A DNA stretch of 64,000 nt from an uncultured Prevotella sp. (GCA_944319815.1 CALUEX010000053.1:1-64000), one strand, 5' to 3'; counted from the stretch's first letter, positions 50,487 to 60,286 are shown. Notes: generated from the letters alone by a model not told the origin. Program-made: numbers and translations.

Positions 50487-51521
50487 TTATCTGTCGGTCT
50501 TGTCAGAGATTGCCTGCATGATTTGCGCCTCAATCTCCTCGCACAGTTCTGGATTATCTTTCAGCAGGGTCTTCGTTGCGTCACGGCCCTGGGCGAGCTT
50601 GCTTCCCTGGTAGGAGAACCATGAGCCGCTCTTCTGTATGATGTTATACTCGACGCCAAGGTCAACGAGTTCACCCACCTTTGATATTCCCTCGCCGAAC
50701 ATTATTTCAAATTCCGCCTTGCGGAAGGGCGGCGCAACCTTGTTCTTGACTACCTTAACACGTACCTGGTTGCCGATAACCTGGTCGCCGTCCTTGATGC
50801 TTGTCACGCGGCGGATGTCGAGTCGCACGCTGGAATAGAACTTCAGGGCGTTGCCGCCGGTAGTAGTCTCGGGATTGCCGAACATCACACCGATTTTCTC
50901 GCGCAGCTGGTTGATGAATATGCACGTAGTGTTGGTCTTGCTGATGGTTGACGTCAGCTTGCGCAAAGCCTGGCTCATGAGGCGTGCCTGGAGGCCAACC
51001 TTATTGTCGCCCATGTCACCTTCAATCTCGGCCTTGGGCGTAAGGGCGGCCACGGAGTCAACCACGAGGATGTCGATGGCCGACGAACGGATGAGCTGGT
51101 CGGCTATCTCGAGGGCCTGTTCACCATTGTCGGGCTGCGAGATAAGCAGGTTCTCGACGTCAACGCCCAGCTTTGCGGCGTAGAAACGGTCAAAGGCGTG
51201 CTCCGCGTCGATAAATGCGGCTATGCCGCCGGCCTTCTGCGCCTCGGCTATCGCGTGTATGGCGAGCGTCGTCTTACCACTGCTTTCAGGACCGTAGATT
51301 TCGATTATGCGGCCACGGGGGTATCCACCGACGCCCAGCGCGGCATTAAGGCCGATGCTTCCGGTGGGTATTACGTCAACGGCCTCAACCTCCTCGTCGC
51401 CGAGTTTCATGATTGAGCCCTTGCCAAAGTCCTTCTCTATCTTTGCCATTGCAGCCTGGAGAGCCTTCAGCTTGCCTTCCTGCGACCCCATGTCGGCTGC
51501 GTTTTCCTTGTCTTTTGCCAT
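50487..51521 (-). CDS. recA: recombinase RecA
   Basis: A protein of 344 residues. It has the full RecA core: Walker [15 protein letters not shown], Walker [19 protein letters not shown], loop L1/L2 region [17 protein letters not shown]...[32 protein letters not shown], and the C-terminal regulatory domain. It mediates strand exchange and LexA-type coprotease function. The leader (51522-51697) contains the GACAAG phrase repeat in place of a recognisable promoter or LexA box. Confidence 0.98.
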   Translation of the reverse strand: MAKDKENAADMGSQEGKLKALQAAMAKIEKDFGKGSIMKLGDEEVEAVDVIPTGSIGLNAALGVGGYPRGRIIEIYGPESSGKTTLAIHAIAEAQKAGGIAAFIDAEHAFDRFYAAKLGVDVENLLISQPDNGEQALEIADQLIRSSAIDILVVDSVAALTPKAEIEGDMGDNKVGLQARLMSQALRKLTSTISKTNTTCIFINQLREKIGVMFGNPETTTGGNALKFYSSVRLDIRRVTSIKDGDQVIGNQVRVKVVKNKVAPPFRKAEFEIMFGEGISKVGELVDLGVEYNIIQKSGSWFSYQGSKLAQGRDATKTLLKDNPELCEEIEAQIMQAISDKTDR

Positions 51522-51539
51522 TATCTTTTAAGTTAACGA

Positions 51540-51697
51540 GTTTACAAGTGACAAGCAGACAAGGTGATTTGACTGTTTTACCAAGCCTTGCCGCACCTTC
51601 GCCCACTTGCCTTATTATATTTATTTATCGACGAACAAAGCACAACGCAGCAAACTTTCTTGTCTGCTCGTGCCTTGTCTGCTTGTATCTTCCTTAC
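51540..51697. repeat. GACAAG phrase repeats upstream of recA
   Basis: TACAAGTGACAAGCAGACAAGG and GTGATTTGAC words, and inverse CTTGTCTGCTCGTGCCTTGTC words at about 51659. It overlaps the end of the dehydrogenase gene. Confidence 0.78.
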
Positions 51698-52932
51698 AGT
51701 TCCAGGTCGCCGTCGAACACCTCGTGCCAAGGCAGACCTTGCTTGTTGAGCTGCTCCATGAACGGGTCCGGGTCGAACTCCTCGACGTTCCACACGCCCG
51801 GCTTGCGCCACAGGCCCTTGAAGAACATCATCGCGCCTATCATCGCGGGCACGCCCGTGGTATAGCTTACGCCCTGCATACCCGTCTCCTTGTACGCTTC
51901 CTGGTGCTTGCAGTTGTTATATATATAATAGGTGCGCTCCTTGCCGTCCTTCAGTCCGCGTATGCGGCAGCCTATGCTGGTCTCGCCGTCATAGTTCTCG
52001 CCGAGGTCTTGCGGGTTGGGCAGCACAGCCTTGAGGAACTGCAGGGGCACGATTTTTACCCGTGCGGTCTTTCCCGAACCGTCGGCCAGCGGCGCCTCGT
52101 ACTCTATTTCGTCAATGCGCGACATACCGATGTTCTGTATAACGTCAAGGTAAGTGAGATATTGCTGCCCGAAAGTCATCCAGAAGCGTGCCTGCTTGAT
52201 TGTGGGATAGTTCTTCACGAGGCTCTCAAGCTCCTCGTGGTGCATCAGGTAACTCTCCCTCGGGCCTATGTTCGGGTAGGTCAAGGGCTTGTGTACCTCG
52301 AGCGGTTCAGTCTCAAGCCACTGCCCGTCCTTGTAGTAAAGGCCCTTCTGCGTGATTTCGCGTATGTTGATTTCGGGGTTGAAGTTGGTGGCGAAAGCCT
52401 TATGGTGGTTGCCCGCGTTGCAGTCAACTATGTCAAGATACTGTATCTCGTCGAAGTGGTGTTTTGCCGCATAAGCCGTGTAGATGCCGCTCACGCCGGG
52501 GTCGAAGCCGCAGCCCAGAATGGCCGTAAGCCCCGCCTGCTCGAAGCGTTCCTTGTAAGCCCACTGCCATGAGTACTCGAAGTGGGCCTCGTCCTTCGGC
52601 TCGTAGTTGGCCGTGTCGAGGTAGTTGCACCCACAGGCGAGGCAGGCGTCCATGATGGTAAGGTCCTGGTAAGGCAACGCGAGGTTGACAACCAGCTCCG
52701 GCTTGTAGTCGTTAAACAGGGCCTTGAGCTGCTCAACGTCGTCGGCATCCACCTGCGCCGTGCTGATGGGCATATCAATCCCGGCCTTATGGATGGCGTC
52801 AACTATCTGGTCGCACTTCTCCTTGCGGCGACTTGCAATCATGAACTCGGTAAACACGTCGGCGTTCTTGGCAATCTTGAACGCAGCCACGGTGGCCACG
52901 CCACCTGCGCCAATCATCAATACTTTTCCCAT
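51694..52932 (-). CDS. saccharopine-dehydrogenase-family, carboxynorspermidine synthase-like
   Basis: A protein of 412 residues. It has an N-terminal Rossmann fold VLMIGAGGVATVAAFKIAKN (residues 4-23), then a Lys9/LYS1-like body: ASRRKEKCDQIVDAIHKAGI, VNLALPYQDLTIMDACLACG, and AILGCGFDPGVSGIYTAYAA in the family active-site area. Length and motifs fit the carboxynorspermidine/carboxyspermidine dehydrogenase group, which makes carboxyspermidine (reductive condensation of aspartate semialdehyde with diamine). A decarboxylase partner (nspC) is not in the window. Named function inferred. Confidence 0.85.
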   Translation of the reverse strand: MGKVLMIGAGGVATVAAFKIAKNADVFTEFMIASRRKEKCDQIVDAIHKAGIDMPISTAQVDADDVEQLKALFNDYKPELVVNLALPYQDLTIMDACLACGCNYLDTANYEPKDEAHFEYSWQWAYKERFEQAGLTAILGCGFDPGVSGIYTAYAAKHHFDEIQYLDIVDCNAGNHHKAFATNFNPEINIREITQKGLYYKDGQWLETEPLEVHKPLTYPNIGPRESYLMHHEELESLVKNYPTIKQARFWMTFGQQYLTYLDVIQNIGMSRIDEIEYEAPLADGSGKTARVKIVPLQFLKAVLPNPQDLGENYDGETSIGCRIRGLKDGKERTYYIYNNCKHQEAYKETGMQGVSYTTGVPAMIGAMMFFKGLWRKPGVWNVEEFDPDPFMEQLNKQGLPWHEVFDGDLEL

Positions 52933-53044
52933 TGTAGTTATTTTGTTATTTGTTGTTTGTTTTCTTTTTGTTAACTGGGATGACTGGGAGAACTGGGAGT
53001 TATGGGATGGATGGGACGGCTGTGAACGCTCCGTTGACCGCCCT

Positions 53045-53112
53045 ACCCTTCTTCACCTTTTCAATTTTTCACCCTTTCACCTTTCTTTACCCTTTTACCT
53101 TTTTACTTTTTT
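53045..53112. repeat. CACCTTT phrase repeats
   Basis: CTTCACCTTTTCAATTTTTCACCCTTTCACC and similar words recur to 53110, supplying the stop codon of the following minus-strand gene. Related to the GTGAGAAGG/CTCACCTT family. Confidence 0.65.
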
Positions 53113-53710
53113 ACCTTTCTTTCAGTTCCTCCGCGCGTATTCCCAGCGCGCTCATGAGCGAATAGCCGAGTATTTCCTGCCGGAAGTTGCCGCCCGGCAT
53201 GGGCTGCATGGCGAACACGGTTACGCGCTTGTCGTCGTCAACGAAGCGCAGCGCCTGGCGCACGCGGTCATACATCCGCTCGGTGTCGGGCACAACCATC
53301 ACGCGCTTCACCTCCTTCTGGCGGCACACCGCAGTCAGCACGTCGTCGATGAAGTCCTCCTTGCTCACAAGGCTTTCAACGGGCAACGAGCTAATCAAGA
53401 ACTCGCCGAGGTTGTCGTTGAAGGCCTTGCCGTCAAGCTCCTCGGCATGGTCTGACGGCGCGAAGTTCTCCAGCCTGGCGTTGCGCTTGTCGTGGATTAG
53501 CACTACTTGCGTCCTGACCGCACCCTCGCGCACGCCACCGTCGAGCGCCACGCAGTCGAGCCACCGCGCCAGGTCGGCACGGGGCACGCGGCGTTCGAGC
53601 ATACGCTCGAAGTTAACCGTAAGGTCAAACGCCACCTTATCTATATAGTCGGCATCGGCCACGATGACGTTCTCGCACCACCCGGCCGTGCCCATCAGAT
53701 TATCGTCCAT
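53111..53710 (-). CDS. conserved protein of unknown function
   Basis: A protein of 199 residues. I do not recognise the family with certainty. It has alternating strands and helices, including VNFERMLERRVPRADLARWL, VREGAVRTQVVLIHDKRN, VKRVMVVPDTERMYDRV and KRVTVFAMQPMPGGNFRQEILGYSLMSALGI. The hydrophobic strand VVLIHD with nearby acidic residues resembles a nucleotide- or metal-binding Rossmann-type fold. It is probably cytosolic (no signal or TM). It is upstream of and convergent with nothing; the nearest gene is the dehydrogenase on the same strand at 52932. Confidence 0.75.
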   Translation of the reverse strand: MDDNLMGTAGWCENVIVADADYIDKVAFDLTVNFERMLERRVPRADLARWLDCVALDGGVREGAVRTQVVLIHDKRNARLENFAPSDHAEELDGKAFNDNLGEFLISSLPVESLVSKEDFIDDVLTAVCRQKEVKRVMVVPDTERMYDRVRQALRFVDDDKRVTVFAMQPMPGGNFRQEILGYSLMSALGIRAEELKER

Positions 53711-53890
53711 TTAAGCAAACTTGTTTGTTAACCGCAATGCACGCCCACGCCACGCCGGCCACGGCCTCGACAAGAAGCCGGGCGCACATCCCGTATCATG
53801 CAACAAAGGTAAGAAAAAAAACGACAGCACACAACTTTATGCCCTAAATTCAACATACGTCATCGACACACGCCACACACAACCTTTCAA

Positions 53891-53998
53891 TATGTGCCCT
53901 TTTGCGATGCAAAAGGGCATCTTTTAGCGTGTAAAAGGGCACGTTTTACCCAGCAAAAGGCGGCAAATCGGCAACTAACTGGCAATCAATAAGTTACA
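53891..53998. repeat. AAAGG/CCTTT hairpin modules with anchor
   Basis: GTGCCCTTTTGCGATGCAAAAGGGCAT, GTGTAAAAGGGCACGTTTTAC and AAAAGGCGGC modules, followed by anchor-like ACTGGCAATCAATAAGTTAC. Together with 53711-53890 and 53999-54150, which show no gene, it fills the gap before rhaD. Confidence 0.72.
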
Positions 53999-54150
53999 GT
54001 ATAGACATAAGGCAAGACGCAGGAGAACATAAAACGAGGAGACAATGAACGTGGGCAAAAAGGACCTTGAAAGTAACTTTTTAGGCCGCATAATATCAAA
54101 AAATAAAGTTTTAGTATCAAATTACAATGCTACAAACCGTAAACTTCATG

Positions 54151-54158
54151 TAAATTTG
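54151..54158 (+). promoter_or_regulatory. -7 box of rhaD
   Basis: TAAATTTG, 24 bp before the rhaD start. Confidence 0.7.
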
Positions 54159-54181
54159 CAAAGTCAAAAAATCTGATAATT

Positions 54182-54991
54182 ATGAAAAGTATTCTCGACG
54201 GACGTCCAGCATTGAAGAAAGAAGTAGACAAAGTGGCCGAAGTAGCAGGCTACCTGTGGCAAAAAGGATGGGCTGAACGCAACGGTGGCAACATTACCGT
54301 AAACGTAACTGAACTTGTAGACGACGAAATAAGGCAAATGCCCGCCATCAGCGAGGTTAAGCAAATCGGTGTCGCACTACCCCACCTGAAGGGCACTTAC
54401 TTCTTCTGCAAGGGCACGAACCGCAGGATGCGCGACTTGGCCCGGTGGCCGATGGAGAACGGCAGCATAATAAGGATACTTGACGACTGTGCAAGCTATG
54501 TAATAATAGCCGACAACCCGGTGAACCCGACGAGCGAACTGCCGTCGCACCTGATGGTGCACGACCATCTTATCGAGAAAGGCTCGCCCTACCGTGCGTC
54601 GCTGCACACACACCCGATTGAGCTTGTGGCCATGACGCACATACGCAAGTTCTTGGGCAAGGACGTGCTGACAAGGCTGCTCTGGAGCATGATACCGGAG
54701 ACAAAGGCTTTCTGCCCGCGTGGTTTGGGCATCATTCCTTACGAACTGCCGAGCAGCGTGAAGCTGGCCGAGGAGACCGTAAGGCAGCTTGATGACTATG
54801 ACGTGGCAATGTGGGAGAAGCACGGCGTGTTCGCCATTGACAACGACATAATGCAGGCTTTCGACCAAGTGGACGTGCTCAACAAGAGCGCACTAATCTA
54901 CATCGCAGCCAAGAACATGGGCGAAGAGCCCGAAGGCATGAGCGATGAGCAGATGGCCGAGATGACAAAGGCCTTCAACCTGCCGAAATAA
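54182..54991 (+). CDS. rhaD: L-rhamnulose-1-phosphate aldolase
   Basis: A protein of 269 residues, a class II aldolase splitting rhamnulose-1-phosphate to dihydroxyacetone phosphate and lactaldehyde. Zinc-site histidines are in SLHTHPIELVAM (HTH, about 141-143) and MWEKHGVFAID (about 213), with the catalytic Glu in the GGNITVNVTELVDDE/SELPSHL region. It is transcribed away from the rhaBAT-containing minus-strand genes. It has its own promoter and a terminator. Confidence 0.95.
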   Translation: MKSILDGRPALKKEVDKVAEVAGYLWQKGWAERNGGNITVNVTELVDDEIRQMPAISEVKQIGVALPHLKGTYFFCKGTNRRMRDLARWPMENGSIIRILDDCASYVIIADNPVNPTSELPSHLMVHDHLIEKGSPYRASLHTHPIELVAMTHIRKFLGKDVLTRLLWSMIPETKAFCPRGLGIIPYELPSSVKLAEETVRQLDDYDVAMWEKHGVFAIDNDIMQAFDQVDVLNKSALIYIAAKNMGEEPEGMSDEQMAEMTKAFNLPK

Positions 54992-55074
54992 AATAACCCT
55001 ACATACAGCAAAGTATAAAAGCGAAAAAATCTTATCATTCTCAGATAATATTAGTTTAAGAGTCTATAGACACG

Positions 55075-55105
55075 AAAATCCGATGTTGTGAAACATCGGA
55101 TTTTT
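55075..55105 (+). terminator. terminator of rhaD
   Basis: AAAATCCGATGTT pairs with AACATCGGATTTT around a 4-nt loop, then a T run. Confidence 0.85.
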
Positions 55106-55261
55106 GCGTTATACTGGGTCGTGCGCCAATGCCGAAACCGTAAAAACGGTAGTTTTTAACGTAATGCGGTTATGGGCAAAAGGCACGGAAAACCGTAACT
55201 TTGCATAAGATAAGCTACACTCGGGAATTTGAAAACAAGTTTTCATTCCGCTCGCTTGCAT

Positions 55262-55269
55262 TATCTTTG
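55262..55269 (+). promoter_or_regulatory. -7 box of RibD-like gene
   Basis: TATCTTTG, 26 bp before ATG 55295. The 54992-55261 gap otherwise holds only the rhaD terminator. Confidence 0.65.
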
Positions 55270-55294
55270 CACAAACAACCAAAAATTCGAAGAC

Positions 55295-55990
55295 ATGACA
55301 GACAACAGACAAGGCAACAGACCTTACATCGTGTGCCACATGATGTCGTCGGTTGACGGGCGCATCGACTGCGCAATGACCGAACAACTTGGCGACACGG
55401 AGGCTTACTACAATGCTCTCGACGAGCTAAAGTGCGACGCAAACCTTTCAGGGCGCGTCACGATGCAGATGCACACGGCACTGCCCGGCACGTTCAAGGC
55501 CGCCGACCCTGCGCCGATAGGCCGCGAGGCATGGCACAAGGCGGCCATAGGCGGCAAGTATGAAGTGGCCGTTGACACCCACGGCACGCTGCTCTGGGGC
55601 GACAACATGGCCGAGGAGAACCTCGTTGTGATAACCGACGAGGCTTGCCCTGGAGAGTATCACGACCGCCTTACGTCGCAGGGCATCTCGTGGATAGCGT
55701 GCGGCAAGCACGGCATCAACCTGCCACGGGCCATGCAACTGCTGCATTCGGAGTTCAGAGTAGAGCGTCTCGCCGTCGTGGGCGGTGGCAGAATAAACGC
55801 AGCCTTCATGCAAGCGGGACTGCTTGACGAGGTAAACCTCATAATCGGAGGCGGCATTGACGGGCGCGCAGGGCAACCCGCCGTGTTCGACGGGATACAA
55901 GACGCGGCACGTCCTGTGACACCGCTCACGCTCGAAAGCGTACAGCGAGTGGGCGAAAACTCAGTTTGGATTAGGTACAAGACGAAGTAA
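55295..55990 (+). CDS. RibD C-terminal-type reductase (DHFR-fold)
   Basis: A protein of 231 residues. It matches the RibD_C family of dihydrofolate-reductase-like NADPH enzymes (pyrimidine reductases and relatives): RPYIVCHMMSSVDGRIDCAM at the start, SEFRVERLAVVGGGRINAAFM and DEVNLIIGGGIDGRAGQP at the end. It lacks the deaminase half of RibD, so it may be a stand-alone reductase of uncertain substrate. It is convergent with rhaT across a long palindrome. Confidence 0.85.
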   Translation: MTDNRQGNRPYIVCHMMSSVDGRIDCAMTEQLGDTEAYYNALDELKCDANLSGRVTMQMHTALPGTFKAADPAPIGREAWHKAAIGGKYEVAVDTHGTLLWGDNMAEENLVVITDEACPGEYHDRLTSQGISWIACGKHGINLPRAMQLLHSEFRVERLAVVGGGRINAAFMQAGLLDEVNLIIGGGIDGRAGQPAVFDGIQDAARPVTPLTLESVQRVGENSVWIRYKTK

Positions 55991-55991
55991 G

Positions 55992-56094
55992 GGTGAGACG
56001 TTGAGAAGGTGAGAGGGTGAGAAAATTGGCAAAACGAACATTGACGGCCACGTTTTCTCACCCTCTCACCCTCTCACCTTCTCAACGTCTCACC
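55992..56094. terminator. phrase palindrome between convergent genes
   Basis: The words GGTGAGACGTTGAGAAGGTGAGAGGG (arm 55992-56025) pair with the inverse CCCTCTCACCTTCTCAACGTCTCACC (arm to 56094), apart from one 8-nt extra word. It ends both converging transcripts. Confidence 0.8.
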
Positions 56095-56095
56095 T

Positions 56096-57109
56096 TTACC
56101 TTAGTAGTTGTGGCAGGAACGACGACACGATAAGTATCACCAAGCCAAGCAACAGCACGGCGATGGTCTGCCGTGAACAGCCTTTCCATTCCTTCAGGAT
56201 TATTCCCCAGACGTTGCTGAACGTTACGTTCAACGCCATCAGTATGCACCAAGAGAACGTCATGAGCACCGCAGAGTCGGTCAAGAAGCCCTTGCCGAGG
56301 CTCAACCCGAAGAACTGGCTGTACCAAAGCAAGCCAGCCAAGGCGCAGAACAGGATGTTGTTGGCGTAAAGGCTCGTCTGCGAATAGTCGCCCCAAGTGT
56401 GGTTCTTGCCGTTCTGGTAGAAGCAGTACACGGCATTCGTGACGAAGCCACCTATCGTGACGAGCAGCGTTGCGGGCAATGTCCTGAACATAGGGTCGGT
56501 GTCTTCGCCGAAGTTAAGCCCCTCGCCGAAGCCCAACCCGATGTTGAAGCACGCACTCATGAAACCCGCCAGCAGGGCCACTATTATACCCTTGGTGAAG
56601 TTGAAGTCCTTTACGGCCTTCTTTTTCTCCTCCTCGCTTAGCGACTTAGACTTCATGTTGCCGGCCACCCCGATAACGGCGATGCCCGCAAGCGTGACTA
56701 CAACACCAACAACCACAGGCGTGGTAAGGTCTTGAGTGTTGCCCGTGAACACCGGGGTAAGGATAGTCCCAAGCCCGGCACACGTGCCGAGGGCGATGCT
56801 TTGGCCAAGAGCCACGCCGAGATAGCGCATAGACAAGCCGAACGTCAGTCCGCCGACACCCCACAGGACGCCGAAGAACATCGTCCAGAGCGAGGCCTCC
56901 GGGTCGGCGGCATACAGCTCCATGAGCCCCCGCCCCTCAGGAACGGCAAGCAGCGCGCCAAACAACGGGAACACAAGCCACGCGAAAACGCCCTGCACGA
57001 GCCAGTAAGACTCCCAGCTCCAAGACTTTATCTTGTTAATCGGAACGTAGCAACTCGACTGGCAGAACGCGCCGATGGCGATGATGATTAAGCCTATAAG
57101 TATCTCCAT
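56096..57109 (-). CDS. rhaT: L-rhamnose/proton symporter
   Basis: A protein of 337 residues with about ten hydrophobic helices, matching RhaT: the opening segment GAFCQSSCYVPINKIKSWSWESYWL, GGLTFGLSMRYLGVALGQSIALGTCAGLGTI, and SQFFGLSLGKGFLTDSAVLMTFSW near the end. It imports rhamnose for isomerisation by RhaA. ATG 57109 is preferred to the upstream in-frame start at 57145. It is separated from rhaA by 283 bp with a hairpin array, so it may be a separate transcript or be expressed by read-through. Confidence 0.93.
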   Translation of the reverse strand: MEILIGLIIIAIGAFCQSSCYVPINKIKSWSWESYWLVQGVFAWLVFPLFGALLAVPEGRGLMELYAADPEASLWTMFFGVLWGVGGLTFGLSMRYLGVALGQSIALGTCAGLGTILTPVFTGNTQDLTTPVVVGVVVTLAGIAVIGVAGNMKSKSLSEEEKKKAVKDFNFTKGIIVALLAGFMSACFNIGLGFGEGLNFGEDTDPMFRTLPATLLVTIGGFVTNAVYCFYQNGKNHTWGDYSQTSLYANNILFCALAGLLWYSQFFGLSLGKGFLTDSAVLMTFSWCILMALNVTFSNVWGIILKEWKGCSRQTIAVLLLGLVILIVSSFLPQLLR

Positions 57110-57196
57110 ATCACATAAATTGACAAGTAAAAAACCTGAACCCATAATCCGTTGGAGGAATTATCTTGAGTTGCACGGTGATTGTAACAGTTTCAA

Positions 57197-57276
57197 ACGG
57201 TGTCCTTCCGGCCTGCAAGACATGGCCTTTCGCCTTTTGAAAGGTGTCCTTTCACGCCGTAAAAGGACACCTTTTG
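57197..57276. repeat. AAAGG/CCTTT hairpin modules between rhaA and rhaT
   Basis: GGCCTTTCGCCTTTTGAAAGG and AAAGGTGTCCTTTCACGCC..AAAAGGACACCTTTT, a perfect hairpin (GGTGTCCTTT/AAAGGACACC), 90 bp before rhaT. The rest of the gap shows no gene. Confidence 0.78.
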
Positions 57277-57392
57277 CCGACTTGCCGGACGCAAGCGGAA
57301 ACCGTAAGCAAAAGCCGCCGAAACGTAACAAACCGTAAGCGTCAGCCCACAGTGAGGCACGAATAATTCCGCAAACGGGTAAGCCATACGGT

Positions 57393-58646
57393 CTATCGCT
57401 TCGACGTAACGTCTTTCTCGTACTGTTCAACGTCGGCGATGAAGTCCTGTCCTACCGGAACATCATTGCGGAGGCAGAACTCATCGTAAACAGCCTGCCA
57501 CGGAAGGGCCTTCTCCTCCTCGAGCAGCGCAAGGCGCTCGAAGCCTTTGTCCTCAGCCTCATACTTGCGGAGCGTGGCCAACGGCTCGAGCAGAGCGCGC
57601 AGCATACACTTCTGTGCGGCACGGCTGCCTATTACGTAGGCACCGATGCGGTTGATTGAGGCATCGAAATAGTCGAGCCCGTAGTGCACGCGGTCGAGTG
57701 CGCCGGCACGTACAATCTCGTGGAAGAGGTCGAGCGTAGGGTCGTCCATTATGGTAACGTGGTCAGAGTCCCAACGTATCGGGCGGCTGACGTGGAGCAT
57801 CAGCTCGGGCACGAACAACAACATGGCCGACACCTTGTCTGCAACGCTCTCCGTAGGATGGAAGTGGCCGGTGTCAAGGGTGATGATTTTGTTGTTCTTT
57901 GCTGCGTAAGCGGTGTAGAAGTCGTTAGAACCTACGGTGTAACTCTCAAGCCCTATGCCGAAGACCTTGCTCTCGAGGCAGTCTTTCATGTTGTCATACT
58001 TGGTCTCGAATATTTCGTCAAGCGAGGCTTTCAGCAGTTCGCGGTACTTCAACTTGCACACGGTCAGGTCCTTGCTGCCGTCGTGCACCCAGATGTTCAT
58101 TATGCAAGGGTCGCCCTGGGCCTTGCCCATCGCCTCGGCAATGGCGCGGCAACGCTTGGTGTGCTCTATCCAGAAGCGGCGTATGCCCTCGTCTGGATTG
58201 GCCAGTGAGAGGCTTCCGCTCTTCGGGTGCGAGAACGAAGTGGAGTTGAAGTCGAGCTTCATGTTGTTCTCCTTTGCCCAGTCTATCCAGCTCTGGAAGT
58301 GCTCCGGCAGGCATTCGTCACGGTCAACGGCCTTGCCCTTGAAGTCCCCGTAGATTTCGTGCAGGTTCAGGCGGTGCGTGCCGGGGATAAGGCTCTTGGC
58401 CTTCTCGATGTCCATGCGCACTTCATCTATGTTGCGCGCGCGTCCGGGATAATTGCCCGTAGTGGCTATGCCGCCGCTTAGCGAGCCCTCGAGGCTCTCA
58501 AACCCGATGACGTCATCGGTCTGCCAGCAATGCAGGCTGAGGTGGAAGCCCTGCATCTGGGATATTACCTTCTCCGTGTCTACGCCCATCTCGGCGTAGC
58601 GTTCCTTGGCAATCTCGTATGCCTTTGAAATCAAGTTTTCTTTCAT
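57393..58646 (-). CDS. rhaA: L-rhamnose isomerase
   Basis: A protein of 417 residues, normal for RhaA, which converts rhamnose to rhamnulose with divalent metals. Family segments: GFHLSLHCWQTDDVIGFE (about 29-46), TGNYPGRARNIDEVRMDIEKA, LDFNSTSFSHPKSGSLSLANPD, GLESYTVGSNDFYTAYAAKNNKIITLDTGHFHPTESVAD and VLRPIRWDSDHVTIMDDPTLDLF-like metal-binding residues. It follows rhaB by 32 bp on the same strand, so rhaBA is an operon. Confidence 0.96.
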   Translation of the reverse strand: MKENLISKAYEIAKERYAEMGVDTEKVISQMQGFHLSLHCWQTDDVIGFESLEGSLSGGIATTGNYPGRARNIDEVRMDIEKAKSLIPGTHRLNLHEIYGDFKGKAVDRDECLPEHFQSWIDWAKENNMKLDFNSTSFSHPKSGSLSLANPDEGIRRFWIEHTKRCRAIAEAMGKAQGDPCIMNIWVHDGSKDLTVCKLKYRELLKASLDEIFETKYDNMKDCLESKVFGIGLESYTVGSNDFYTAYAAKNNKIITLDTGHFHPTESVADKVSAMLLFVPELMLHVSRPIRWDSDHVTIMDDPTLDLFHEIVRAGALDRVHYGLDYFDASINRIGAYVIGSRAAQKCMLRALLEPLATLRKYEAEDKGFERLALLEEEKALPWQAVYDEFCLRNDVPVGQDFIADVEQYEKDVTSKR

Positions 58647-58678
58647 TTGTTTAAGGTTTAAAGTTATGTCATTATGTT

Positions 58679-60154
58679 TCAGTAGTCAAGTGACTTGAAC
58701 TTCTCGTATGCCTTGTCCCACATTTCCTTGTCAGCCGGCTCGTAACGCTTCATGGCAACGCTGCCGGCGATGATGCGGCGCATATCGAAGATGTCGCCTA
58801 CGATGCCCGCCGCCTTGGCCTGCAGCATGATGTTGCCCAGCGCGGTGCATTCCTGCGGCCCGGCGAGGACGGTCAGTCCCGTGGCGTTAGCCGTGAACTG
58901 GTTGAGGTATTCGTTAAGCGAGCCACCGCCGATGATGTGCAGCGTGTCGATGGGGAACGCCGCCATCTCTTTCAGGTAACCGGCCACCTGGCGGTAACGC
59001 AATGCCAGGCTCTCGAAGATGCAGCGGCAAATCTCGGCGTAACCCTCAGGCACGTGCTGTCCCGTGGCGCGGCAATACTCCTTGATTGCTCCCTGCATAT
59101 CAGCGGGATTGGCAAACACGGGGTCGTCAGGGTTGATTAGGCTCTGGAAGGCCGGCACCTTCATGGCCTCGGAGAGCAGCACGCCGTAGTCAGCGGGAGC
59201 GTCGTCGCCCCACTCCTTGCGGCACCGCTCGAGCAGCCACATACCGCAGATGTTCTTCAGGAAGCGCGTGGTTCCCTCCACTCCACCTTCGTTGGTAAAG
59301 TTGCGCTCGTAGCTCACCTTATTTATAATAGGCTCTTTCGTCTCTATGCCCATCAGGCTCCAAGTGCCGCTGCTGAGGTAAGCGAAGTGCTCGTCCTTGG
59401 CCGGCACGGCTGCCACGGCACTTGCCGTGTCGTGCCCGGCTACGGCAATTACGGGCACGGGGCCAAGCCCCGTCATCTTCTGCACTTCCTCAGTAAGCGT
59501 CCCGATGCGCGTGCCCGGCATCACCATGCGGCCGAACAGGCTGCGGTCGAGCCCGAGACTGCCCAACAGGCGGGCGTCAAGCTCCTTGGTTACGGGGTTG
59601 AGCAGCTGGCTGGTAGAGGCGATGGTGTACTCACAGACGGCCTCGCCCGTGAGCATCCAGCCCAAGGCGTCGGGCACGAAAAGTATTTTTTCGGCGTGGC
59701 GCAGGGCCGCGTTGCCGTCGCGCCTCATCACGTAAAACTGGAACAGCGAGTTGAAGTTCATGAACTGTATGCCGGTCAGCCGGTAGACGTCTTCCTTCGG
59801 AACGGCTGTCTCGAAATACTCTTCCATCGCGCCGAAGGTGTGCGGGTCGCGGTAAGACAGCGGATTGCGCAGCAGCGCGCCGTCGTCGCCGACGCAGACA
59901 AAATCGACACCCCATGTGTCGATGCCTATGCTCTCTACCTGCAAGCCGCGGCGCACGGCCTGCTTCAAGCCCTTTATAATCTCGAAGTAAAGGGCGTAGA
60001 TGTCCCAATAGAAATGGCCTCCCGTCTCTATGAGGTTGTTGGGGAAGCGCGTCAGTTCCTCAAGCCTGACCTTGCCGTCGGCGAGAGTCCCTACTATCGT
60101 CCTGCCGCTCGTGGCGCCCAGGTCAACAGCGAAGAAACAGCGTGTAGTTTCCAT
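58679..60154 (-). CDS. rhaB: rhamnulokinase
   Basis: A protein of 491 residues, an FGGY-family sugar kinase phosphorylating rhamnulose. The N-terminal phosphate motif is FFAVDLGATSGRTIVGTL, with GIDTWGVDFVCVGDDG then LSYRD, LLNPVTKELDARLLGSLGLD and SVAGHDTASAVAAVP-type motifs, and the FGGY-like C-terminal GGSLNEYLNQFTANATG. The promoter lies about 115 bp upstream, beside two palindromes. It is the first gene of rhaBA. Confidence 0.95.
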   Translation of the reverse strand: METTRCFFAVDLGATSGRTIVGTLADGKVRLEELTRFPNNLIETGGHFYWDIYALYFEIIKGLKQAVRRGLQVESIGIDTWGVDFVCVGDDGALLRNPLSYRDPHTFGAMEEYFETAVPKEDVYRLTGIQFMNFNSLFQFYVMRRDGNAALRHAEKILFVPDALGWMLTGEAVCEYTIASTSQLLNPVTKELDARLLGSLGLDRSLFGRMVMPGTRIGTLTEEVQKMTGLGPVPVIAVAGHDTASAVAAVPAKDEHFAYLSSGTWSLMGIETKEPIINKVSYERNFTNEGGVEGTTRFLKNICGMWLLERCRKEWGDDAPADYGVLLSEAMKVPAFQSLINPDDPVFANPADMQGAIKEYCRATGQHVPEGYAEICRCIFESLALRYRQVAGYLKEMAAFPIDTLHIIGGGSLNEYLNQFTANATGLTVLAGPQECTALGNIMLQAKAAGIVGDIFDMRRIIAGSVAMKRYEPADKEMWDKAYEKFKSLDY

Positions 60155-60229
60155 TTATCAATGTTTTTACGTATTAAATCGAGTTGTTGCAAGGATAAAA
60201 GCTGACGGCGGGAACCAAGTCCAGACCGT

Positions 60230-60286
60230 AGCAAGTGCCTGTGCGCACTACAGGCGCCAAGCTCATCTTATCTTTGCAAAGATAAG
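60230..60286 (-). promoter_or_regulatory. rhaBA promoter and candidate operators
   Basis: A perfect 20-bp palindrome CTTATCTTTGCAAAGATAAG (60267-60286) contains the minus-strand -7 box TATCTTTG (and its mirror on the plus strand). Downstream toward rhaB is CCTGTGCGCACTACAGG (60238-60254), an inverted CCTGT/ACAGG. Either may be a regulator site, perhaps for the AraC protein. No experimental basis. Confidence 0.45.
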